A DNA stretch of 60,714 bases, taken from assembly GCF_016811235.1 (NCBI RefSeq), contig NZ_JAFBID010000033.1:1-60714 (forward strand). Reading direction: 5' to 3'. The position numbers were made by a program, and so were the translations under genes. Origin of the DNA: Microvirga arabica (GTDB taxonomy: Bacteria > Pseudomonadota > Alphaproteobacteria > Rhizobiales > Beijerinckiaceae). Below, piece by piece: positions 54,347 to 60,714 of this stretch (its first letter is position 1; each line of letters begins with the position of its first letter). The notes beneath the pieces are model-generated. The model had not been told where the DNA came from. It saw only the letters and a program-made list of their open reading frames with translations, and did no database searches.

Positions 54347-54856
54347 ATGAGACGACCGCGGCCCCTCGCCCGCCCGCTTGCCGAGTTCCTCGACGTCTGT
54401 CTGTCCCCCAGCCTGGCGGCGCAGGGCTTTGCCACGTCGGACATCATCATGGCCTGGCCCGAGATCGTCGGCGAGCGGCTGGCCGCCTTCACCCAGCCGC
54501 TCAAGATCGAGTGGAAACGCAAAGCCCCCCATGCGGATCCGGAGACGCGGCCGGACCCTGCGACCCTGGTGATCCGGGTGGAGAGCGCCTTTGGCCTCGA
54601 GCTCCAGCACATGGCCCCCACCGTCATCGACCGGGTGAACACCTATTACGGCTGGCGCTGCATCGGGAAGGTCGTGCTGAAACAAGGGCCGGTTCGGCGG
54701 GTTGAGAAGAAGCGCCCGGCTCCTCCAGCCCTCACCCCGGCAGACCGGGAGAAGGTCGACAGGGCCGTTCAGCCCATCGAGGAGGAGGGTCTCAAGGCGG
54801 CCCTCGACCGGCTGGGCCAGGCGATCGTCAGCTCCGGTTCACGCACGAAAGCGTGA
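54347..54856 (+). CDS. dciA: DciA-family (DUF721) replicative helicase loader
   Basis: A 169-residue protein of the DUF721/DciA family, which loads the DnaB helicase in bacteria lacking DnaC. The family core is WPEIVGERLAAFTQPLKIEW, followed by LVIRVESAFGLELQHMAPTV and IDRVNTYYGWRCI. A KH-like fold is inferred. The C-terminal part is basic and Pro-rich with a short helix. It lies between mutY and the dsbA-like gene, as in other Hyphomicrobiales. Confidence 0.87.
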   Translation: MRRPRPLARPLAEFLDVCLSPSLAAQGFATSDIIMAWPEIVGERLAAFTQPLKIEWKRKAPHADPETRPDPATLVIRVESAFGLELQHMAPTVIDRVNTYYGWRCIGKVVLKQGPVRRVEKKRPAPPALTPADREKVDRAVQPIEEEGLKAALDRLGQAIVSSGSRTKA

Positions 54857-54868
54857 CATGGCCGGAAC

Positions 54869-54884
54869 TTGCCTCTTGAGGCAA
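54869..54884. promoter_or_regulatory. Small dyad between dciA and the dsbA-like gene
   Basis: TTGCCTC-TT-GAGGCAA: perfect 7-bp arms with a 2-bp centre, 12 bp after the dciA stop and 45 bp before the next start. No T run follows, so an operator is as likely as a weak terminator. Confidence 0.35.
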
Positions 54885-54928
54885 GGCATTCTACCGCAGA
54901 CAGAAATCCCTTCAGGAGTTCCATTACG

Positions 54929-55567
54929 ATGATCACCCGGCGTCAGACGCTTCAGCTTCTCGGAACCGCAGCCGTTGCGGCCTATTTCGCCACCAGCCTG
55001 CCGGCCCTCGCCCAGAACGTGTCCGCATCCGATCTCGCGGTCCAGGGACCGCTGGGCGATGTGGCCCTGGGGCCTGAGAACGCCAAGGTGACGATCATCG
55101 AGTACGCCTCGCTCACCTGCTCCCATTGCGCCAATTTCCACAAGACCACCTGGCCGGAGCTGAAGAAGCGCTACATCGACACCGGCAAGGTGCGCTTCGT
55201 CCTGCGCGAGTTCCCTCTCGACCCGCTCGCCACCGCCGGCTTCATGCTCGCCCGCTGCGACAGCGCCGACAAGTATTACCCGATCACGGACCTGCTGTTC
55301 GAGCAGCAGCGGAACTGGGCTTTCACCGACAAGCCTCTCGACGCCCTGCGCGGCCTGATGCGCCAGGCCGGTTTTTCACAGGAAAAATTTGACGCTTGCC
55401 TCAAGGACCAGAAACTATATGACGCAGTCAACGCGGTGAAGAACCGGGGTATGGAGCAGTTCCGTGTGGACTCCACGCCCACTTTCTTCATCAATGGCCA
55501 GCGTCATCCTGGAAGCCTGTCGATCGATGAGATTGAAAAGGTCATCAAGCCGATCCTGGGAGAGTAA
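54929..55567 (+). CDS. DsbA-family thiol:disulphide interchange protein
   Basis: A 212-residue thioredoxin-fold protein. The N-terminus MITRRQTLQLLGTAAVAAYF carries a twin-arginine motif and ends in ALA-QN, so it is exported. The active-site pair is CSHC (TCSHCANFHKTTWPELK, near 64-67), the cis-Pro loop is VDSTPTFFINGQRHPG. It is a DsbA/DsbG-like or Com1-type protein; whether oxidase or isomerase cannot be told. AGGAG upstream of the ATG at 54929 fixes the start. smc follows 45 bp later. Confidence 0.9.
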   Translation: MITRRQTLQLLGTAAVAAYFATSLPALAQNVSASDLAVQGPLGDVALGPENAKVTIIEYASLTCSHCANFHKTTWPELKKRYIDTGKVRFVLREFPLDPLATAGFMLARCDSADKYYPITDLLFEQQRNWAFTDKPLDALRGLMRQAGFSQEKFDACLKDQKLYDAVNAVKNRGMEQFRVDSTPTFFINGQRHPGSLSIDEIEKVIKPILGE

Positions 55568-55612
55568 GCTCTCCTCCCCTGCCCCCCTGGGGCGGGACGG
55601 GAAGGCGCGTCC

Positions 55613-58600
55613 ATGAAGCTGACGCGCCTTCGCATTGCAGGCTTTAAGACCTTCGTCGAGCCCACCGACTTCCTGATCGAGCCGGGCCTGACCGGCGTAG
55701 TCGGGCCGAACGGCTGCGGCAAGTCCAACCTCGTCGAGGCCCTGCGCTGGGTCATGGGGGAGAACTCCTTCAAGAACATGCGCGCCACGGGGATGGACGA
55801 CGTCATCTTCTCCGGCTCCGGCGGCCGCCCGGCCCGCAACTGGGCCGAGGTGATGCTCACCATCGACAATGCAGAGCGCACGGCGCCCGCCGCCTTCAAC
55901 GATACGGACCTGCTGGAAATCTCGCGCAAGATCGAGCGCGAGGAAGGCTCGACCTACCGGGTCAACGGCAAGGAAGTGCGCGCCCGCGACGTGCAGATCC
56001 TGTTCGCCGACGCCGCCACCGGGTCCCGCTCGCCCGCGCTGGTGCGCCAAGGTCAGATCAGCGAGATCATCTCGGCCAAGCCCCAGGCCCGCCGCCGCAT
56101 CCTCGAAGACGCCGCCGGCATCGCGGGTCTCCATGCCCGTCGCCATGAAGCGGAACTGCGGCTGAAGGCCGCCGAGGACAATCTGGTTCGCGTCGAGGAC
56201 GTGACCCGCGAGCTGGAAAGCCAGATCGAGAGCCTGAAGCGCCAGGGCCGCCAGGCCTCCCGCTACAAGAACCTCTCGGCCGAGATCCGCCGGCTTGAAG
56301 CCCTGATGTACGCCATCAGCTTCTCCGAGGCGCGGGAGCAGGCAGCCACGGCCGAACGCCAGGTCGCGGACGCCCTGAAGGCCGTGGCCGATGCCACTGA
56401 GGAGCAGACCCGCGCGGCCACCGCCCAGGCGGTTGCCGCCCATGCCTTGCCCGGCCTGCGCCAGGAGGAAGCCGCCGCTGCGGCTGCCCTGCAGCGCCTG
56501 ACCCATGCCCGCAACGAGCTCGAATCGGAGGAGCGCCGCTCCAAGGATCGCGTCACTGAGCTCGAACGCCATATCGGCGACCTCAACCGCGACCTCGCCC
56601 GCGAGGCCGCCCAGCGCACGGATGCCGAGGCGACCATCGAACGCCTCCAGTCCGAAGCGGCCGAGATTGCGCTCACCACCGACGGGGCAGACGATGCCCG
56701 CGCCGAGGCTGAGGAGCGCCTTCAGGCCGCCGAGGCCGAGCTGCACGAGGCTGAGGCCGCTCTGGGGGCTCTTCAGGCCCAGACCTCCGACCTCAACGCC
56801 CGCCGCGCCGCTCTGGAGCGCGCCGTGCGCGAGGAGATGGAGCGCGCCGCCCGCTTCCGGTCCGAGAAGGAGCGGCTTGAGCGCGAGATTGCGGCCCTCT
56901 CCGGCGCGACCGAGGACGGTCCCTCCCTCGACGATCTCCGCGAGGAGATGGCGATTGCCGAGGAGAGCGCCCAATCGGCCGAAGAGGCCGTGATCGAGGC
57001 GCGCGAGACCCTCTCGGCCGCCCGCGAGGCCGAGAACCGCCTGCGCCAGCCCCTCAACGAGGCCGAACGCAAGGCGCAGCGGCTTGAGACCGAAGCGCTG
57101 ACGCTGGCAAAGCTCGTGACCTCCGCCACCGGCGACCTGTGGCCCCCGGCCCTCGACCAGATCACGGTCGAGAAGGGCTACGAGACGGCTCTTGGCGCCG
57201 CGCTCGGCGACGATCTCGAAGCCTCGACCAATCCTTCGGCTCCGGCCCATTGGGAAATGACCGGCGCCGGCGAAGGTGACCCCTACCTGCCGAGCGGCGT
57301 CCGTTCCCTGGCCGATCTTGCCCGCGCTCCGGCCGAGCTGCAGCGCCGCCTGCGCCAGATCGGCGTGGTCAGCCGGGCCGACGGCCTTCGCCTGCGCGCG
57401 CTTCTCAAGCCCGGCCAGCGGCTGGTCTCGCAGGAAGGCGACGTATGGCGCTGGGACGGTTTTACCAATGCCGCGGAAGCGCCCTCCCCGGCGGCCCGGC
57501 GGCTTGCGGAAAAGAACCGCCTCGGCGACCTGGAGCGCGAGGCGGAGGAAGCCCGCGAGCAGGCCGAGCACCTGCGGCACGAGGCGGAAGCGGCCCTCGA
57601 GGCTGTCCGCCGAGCCGCATCCCATGAAATGCAGGCCATCGAGGCCGCGCGTCAGGCCCGTCAGGCGCTCGACGCAGCCCGGACCCGTCTGACGGCTGTC
57701 GAGCGCAAGGAAGCCGAACGCGGCCAGCGCCGCTCGGCTCTGCAGGAAGGTCTGACGCGATTCTCCGAGAGCGAGGCGGAAGCGCTGGAGCGGGTGCAGG
57801 ATGCCGAAGGCGCCCTGCAGGACCTCGCCCCGGCTCCCGATCTTGAAAGCCGCCTGCTCGAGGAACGCACCCGCGTGGCCGAGCGCCGGGCGGCCGCCTC
57901 CGAGGCGCGGGCTGCCCTGCAATCGCTCATGCATGAGGCCGAGCTGCGCCGCCGGCGGCAGGGCGCCCTTGCAGCCGATATCCGCCTGTGGACCGAGCGC
58001 GCCGCCCGCGCTGCCAAGGCCTTCGAAGATCTGGGCGAGCGTTTGGAGCGGGCGCAGGACGAGCACCAGCGCCTTCTCGAGGCTCCCGACACCTATCTCC
58101 AGCGCCGCCGCGCCCTCATCGCCGAGGTCGAAGAGGCTGAGGCAAAGCGCAAGGAAGCGGCCGACCGGCTCGCGGATGCGGAGACGGGCCTCGCCGAGAC
58201 GGACCGCACCGCCCGTGCCGCCCTTGAGGCGCTCTCGGCTGCCCGCGAATCCCGTGCGGGCTCACAGGCCCGGCACGAAGCCGCCGTGGCGCGCCTCGCC
58301 GAGATCACCCACAATATCGCGGAAAACCTTGAGACGACCCCGGCCGGGCTCATCGAGCTCGCAGGCCTGAAAGAGGCGACCGAACTTCCGCCGCATGCGG
58401 AGATCGAATCGAAGCTCCACTCCCTCAAGCACGACCGGGAGCGCCTCGGCGCCGTGAACCTGCGCGCCGATGAGGAACTCTCGGAGCTTGAAACCAAGTA
58501 CAACAGCATCGCCGGCGAGCGGGACGATCTCGTCGAGGCCATCAAGCGCCTGCGCCAAGCCATCGGCAGCCTCAACCGCGAGGGCCGCGAGCGACTGCTC

Positions 58601-59071
58601 GCCGCCTTCGACGTGGTGAACGAGCATTTCAAGCGCCTCTTCACCACCCTGTTCGGCGGTGGCACGGCCGAGCTGACCCTGGTCGATTCGGACGATCCGT
58701 TGGAGGCTGGCCTCGAAATCCTCGCCCGCCCGCCCGGCAAGAAGCCCCAGAGCATGACCCTGCTCTCCGGCGGCGAGCAGGCGCTCACCGCCACGGCGCT
58801 GATCTTCGCCGTGTTCCTCACCAACCCCTCGCCGATATGCGTGCTCGACGAGGTGGACGCGCCCCTCGACGACGCCAATGTGGAGCGCTACTGCGCCCTT
58901 CTGGAGGACATGGCCCGCCAGACCGAGACGCGTTTTGTGGTCATCACCCACAACCCGATCACCATGGCCCGGATGGACCGCCTCTTCGGCGTCACCATGG
59001 CCGAGCGCGGCGTCTCGCAGCTGGTCTCCGTCGACCTTCAGAGCGCCGAGCGCATTCTTGAGGTAGCCTAA
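55613..59071 (+). CDS. smc: Chromosome segregation protein SMC
   Basis: A 1152-residue ATPase that forms a ring dimer with ScpA/ScpB and condenses and segregates DNA. The N-terminal Walker A is VGPNGCGKSNLVEALRW (about 33-40), then a long coiled coil, a hinge at about 500-660 (KGYETALGAALGDDLEAST), a second coiled coil, the ABC signature LLSGGEQALTATALIFA (about 1048-1060) and Walker B ICVLDEVDAPLDDANV. Coiled-coil segments are Ala/Glu/Arg-rich. Length is normal. A long reverse-strand frame across it is only a codon-bias shadow. Confidence 0.97.
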   Translation: MKLTRLRIAGFKTFVEPTDFLIEPGLTGVVGPNGCGKSNLVEALRWVMGENSFKNMRATGMDDVIFSGSGGRPARNWAEVMLTIDNAERTAPAAFNDTDLLEISRKIEREEGSTYRVNGKEVRARDVQILFADAATGSRSPALVRQGQISEIISAKPQARRRILEDAAGIAGLHARRHEAELRLKAAEDNLVRVEDVTRELESQIESLKRQGRQASRYKNLSAEIRRLEALMYAISFSEAREQAATAERQVADALKAVADATEEQTRAATAQAVAAHALPGLRQEEAAAAAALQRLTHARNELESEERRSKDRVTELERHIGDLNRDLAREAAQRTDAEATIERLQSEAAEIALTTDGADDARAEAEERLQAAEAELHEAEAALGALQAQTSDLNARRAALERAVREEMERAARFRSEKERLEREIAALSGATEDGPSLDDLREEMAIAEESAQSAEEAVIEARETLSAAREAENRLRQPLNEAERKAQRLETEALTLAKLVTSATGDLWPPALDQITVEKGYETALGAALGDDLEASTNPSAPAHWEMTGAGEGDPYLPSGVRSLADLARAPAELQRRLRQIGVVSRADGLRLRALLKPGQRLVSQEGDVWRWDGFTNAAEAPSPAARRLAEKNRLGDLEREAEEAREQAEHLRHEAEAALEAVRRAASHEMQAIEAARQARQALDAARTRLTAVERKEAERGQRRSALQEGLTRFSESEAEALERVQDAEGALQDLAPAPDLESRLLEERTRVAERRAAASEARAALQSLMHEAELRRRRQGALAADIRLWTERAARAAKAFEDLGERLERAQDEHQRLLEAPDTYLQRRRALIAEVEEAEAKRKEAADRLADAETGLAETDRTARAALEALSAARESRAGSQARHEAAVARLAEITHNIAENLETTPAGLIELAGLKEATELPPHAEIESKLHSLKHDRERLGAVNLRADEELSELETKYNSIAGERDDLVEAIKRLRQAIGSLNREGRERLLAAFDVVNEHFKRLFTTLFGGGTAELTLVDSDDPLEAGLEILARPPGKKPQSMTLLSGGEQALTATALIFAVFLTNPSPICVLDEVDAPLDDANVERYCALLEDMARQTETRFVVITHNPITMARMDRLFGVTMAERGVSQLVSVDLQSAERILEVA

Positions 59072-59187
59072 GGTTTTGGGGCCCTGCCATGCTTCGGCCC
59101 TAAAAACATGTGCGCTTTCCGCCTCAGGCTGCGCAAAACCGGGCATAATGCAAGAATATCAATAGCTTAGTTCTTTTCAGACGGTTC

Positions 59188-59216
59188 TTGACAGGGGTGA
59201 ACCCCGCTCATATGGT
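59188..59216 (+). promoter_or_regulatory. Sigma70 promoter of the atp operon with a dyad in its spacer
   Basis: TTGACA (59188-59193), a 17-bp spacer and TATGGT (59211-59216): one of the best consensus promoters in the window, 62 bp upstream of atpI. The spacer holds GGGGT-GA-ACCCC (59194-59205), a 5-bp-arm dyad that could bind a regulator covering the promoter. Confidence 0.75.
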
Positions 59217-59278
59217 GCGCCCGGCTTTCGGGGCTGGTTTTCCAGGCATTTTCCCGCAACGCTTCACAGGAGATCGCA

Positions 59279-59650
59279 GTGGCGGACCCTCACGAGCGGA
59301 ACGGTGGAAATGAGCGGGAACCGAGCAGCGCCGATGATGCCGACCTGTCAGCGAGACTGAAATCGCTCGATGCACGGATCTCTCAAGCATCCGTACAACG
59401 AGCCGAGTCGGAACCTCGCGCCCGCCCGACGTCCAATTCCACTGCTCTTGGCCAAGCCTTCAGGCTCTCGGCCGAATTCGTTGCAGGAGTTGCGGCCGGC
59501 GGGATCCTGGGTTGGATCGTCGACTACCTGTTCGGATCTTCCCCTTGGGGTCTGATCGTTTGTCTGATACTCGGCTTCTGCGCCGGGATGCTCAATCTGA
59601 TGCGAGCAGCCGGGGTGGTCAAACCCGCCCGGTATGAAGACAAGCGGTAA
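59279..59650 (+). CDS. atpI: AtpZ/AtpI-family ATP synthase accessory protein
   Basis: A 123-residue protein with two hydrophobic segments (FVAGVAAGGILGWIVDYLF and GLIVCLILGFCAGMLNL) after a hydrophilic N-terminus rich in Glu, Asp and Arg. It is the typical AtpI/AtpZ type that precedes atpB and helps assemble the c-ring or import ions. The GTG at 59279, with AGGAG seven bases upstream, is used. It heads the F0 operon behind a strong promoter. Confidence 0.88.
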   Translation: MADPHERNGGNEREPSSADDADLSARLKSLDARISQASVQRAESEPRARPTSNSTALGQAFRLSAEFVAGVAAGGILGWIVDYLFGSSPWGLIVCLILGFCAGMLNLMRAAGVVKPARYEDKR

Positions 59651-59709
59651 CGGACCTCGACTTCGAACGCCGTACGGCATTGGCAACAGCGAACTTTTGA
59701 GAGCGGATC

Positions 59710-60438
59710 ATGGCGAGCCCGATCGAACAATTCCAGATCAAGCCCATCATCCCGGTCATCAACTTCACCAATTCGTCCGCCTTCATGATCGGCGCTGCCG
59801 CCGTGATCGTGGGCGGCCTTCTCTACGCCACCCGCAAGCGCGCCGTCGTTCCGGGCCGCGCTCAGTCGGTCGCCGAGGTGCTGCATGACTTCGTGGCGAA
59901 CACCCTGGTCGATGCCACCGGCAAGGAGGGGATGAAATTCTTCCCCCTCGTGTTCTCGCTCTTCATGTTCGTGCTGACCGCAAACCTGCTCGGCATGATT
60001 CCCGGCTTCTTCACGGTCACCAGCCACATCATCGTCACCTTCGCGCTCGCAATGTTGGTGATCGGCACCGTGGTGATCTACGGCTTCGTCAAGCACGGCA
60101 CCCATTTCCTCGGCCTCTTCGTGCCGTCGGGCGTGCCGGCCTGGCTTCTGCCCTTCATCGTGGTGATCGAGCTGATTTCCTTCCTGTCCCGCCCGATCTC
60201 GCTGTCCCTGCGTCTTTTCGCGAACATGCTCGCGGGACACATCGCGCTGAAGGTCTTCGCAGGCTTCGTGGTCAGCCTCCTGGCGGCCGGCGGCGCTCTG
60301 ACGATCCTCGCTCCGCTGCCGCTCCTCATGGCGGTTGCTCTCATGGCGCTCGAGTTCCTCGTCGCCGCCCTGCAGGCCTACGTCTTCACGGTGTTGACCT
60401 GCATCTACCTGAACGACGCGCTGCACCCGGGGCACTAG
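59710..60438 (+). CDS. atpB: ATP synthase F0 subunit a
   Basis: A 242-residue membrane subunit of the proton channel. The invariant arginine lies in [18 protein letters not shown]; other family parts are [31 protein letters not shown] and [11 protein letters not shown]. It forms the half-channels through which protons drive rotation of the c-ring. Five or six hydrophobic helices are visible. It lies between atpI and atpE, as in other alphaproteobacteria that keep F0 apart from F1. Confidence 0.96.
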   Translation: MASPIEQFQIKPIIPVINFTNSSAFMIGAAAVIVGGLLYATRKRAVVPGRAQSVAEVLHDFVANTLVDATGKEGMKFFPLVFSLFMFVLTANLLGMIPGFFTVTSHIIVTFALAMLVIGTVVIYGFVKHGTHFLGLFVPSGVPAWLLPFIVVIELISFLSRPISLSLRLFANMLAGHIALKVFAGFVVSLLAAGGALTILAPLPLLMAVALMALEFLVAALQAYVFTVLTCIYLNDALHPGH

Positions 60439-60494
60439 GTCTGCGCTGAGTTAACCTTCCCTCCCGATCACAGTATATCCCCAAGGAGATCACA

Positions 60495-60714
60495 ATGGAT
60501 CCGATCGCTTTCAAGTTCCTCGGCGCGGGCCTCGCCTGCATTGGCATGGGCCTCGCCGCCATGGGCGTCGGCAACATCTTCGGTAACTTCCTCTCGGGCG
60601 CCCTGCGCAACCCGTCGGCGGCCGACAGCCAGTTCGCCCGCGCCTTCATCGGCGCGGCGCTCGCGGAAGGTCTCGGCATCTTCTGCCTCGTCGTCGCTCT
60701 CGTTCTGCTCTTCA
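60495..60714 (+). CDS. atpE: ATP synthase F0 subunit c (3' end cut by window)
   Basis: Two-helix proteolipid of the rotor ring, 73 codons visible and probably only one or two more beyond the window. The first helix is glycine-rich ([19 protein letters not shown]), the polar loop RNPSA is typical, and the proton-binding Glu is in [22 protein letters not shown] lies seven bases before the ATG. Real start, truncated end. Confidence 0.93.
   Translation, partial: MDPIAFKFLGAGLACIGMGLAAMGVGNIFGNFLSGALRNPSAADSQFARAFIGAALAEGLGIFCLVVALVLLF

Noticed and set aside
55415..58066. 883-residue minus-strand open frame opposite smc, and a 668-residue one opposite dxs (3821-5827)
   Set aside because: Both are codon-bias shadows in GC-rich DNA. 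The plus-strand frames carry complete family motifs; the reverse ones have low-complexity Gly/Arg/His/Leu sequence and no motif.
59171..59188. GTTC-N10-GTTC upstream of atpI as an SOS box
   Set aside because: Spacing is 10, not 7, so it does not fit the LexA repeat.

Overview
This is a gene-dense, GC-rich chromosomal window. It reads as an alphaproteobacterium of the Hyphomicrobiales (Rhizobiales), most like a Methylobacteriaceae/Microvirga-type genome; the genus is inference from protein style, not a database match. Supporting signs are a solitary CcrM (GANTC) methyltransferase, the gene order mutY / dciA / dsbA-like / smc, an atpI-atpB-atpE start of the F0 operon, MEP-pathway isoprenoid genes, a LexA-type GTTC-N7-GTTC box and CtrA-like TTAACY repeats. 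I see no rRNA, tRNA, CRISPR, phage or insertion sequence. It is core genome with small accessory pieces.

Layout. 1-3.6 kb: phosphatase, xseB, then a glycosyltransferase/O-antigen-ligase pair. 3.9-10.8 kb: dxs, Tat-exported superoxide dismutase, two overlapping rRNA methyltransferase genes (tlyA, rlmD-type), SRAP repair protein, CorA. 10.9-19 kb: SDR plus acyl-CoA dehydrogenase, Sua5-type tRNA t6A enzyme, WrbA with a divergent LysR, AcuI-type reductase, MFS carrier. 19-24.2 kb: serralysin-like RTX protease, SleB hydrolase, XRE/MmyB-like regulator divergent from a small membrane protein, GFA protein, small membrane protein. 24.2-32.2 kb: ppdK, L,D-transpeptidase lipoprotein, glyS/glyQ, S49 peptidase. 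32.3-40.6 kb: small Tyr/Arg-rich secreted protein, TrmN6-like methylase, DUF2007, polyprenyl synthase, ispE, TPR protein, ETF-QO, Ogt. 40.7-47.9 kb: UDG, YpfJ-type peptidase, moaB, a 2H-like unknown, short GT2, PA0069-family radical SAM, rnhB, ccrM. 48-53 kb: ABC binding protein and permease without ATPase, hydrolase, LysR. 53.1 kb to the end: mutY, dciA, dsbA-like, smc, atpI, atpB, atpE (cut by the window edge).

Functional links: dxs, ispE and the polyprenyl synthase belong to one route from the MEP pathway to the quinone side chain, and ETF-QO feeds electrons from acyl-CoA dehydrogenases into that quinone pool. DNA repair is well represented (mutY, UDG, ogt, SRAP, xseB, rnhB, radical SAM), but the genes are scattered; only the radical SAM gene shows a perfect SOS box. 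ccrM, the L,D-transpeptidase and the SleB gene each have TTAACY repeats upstream, suggesting cell-cycle control.

The most striking non-coding structure is a set of 16 short palindromic elements in five sequence families (A-E). All share one architecture: two terminal hairpins in inverted orientation, about 80-140 bp in total. They fill convergent and tandem gaps and avoid all 11 divergent gaps. In one place a family D element sits inside a family E element, which is direct evidence of mobility. A second oddity is a ~300-bp, ~50% GC patch inside glyS that adds extra residues to the synthetase.
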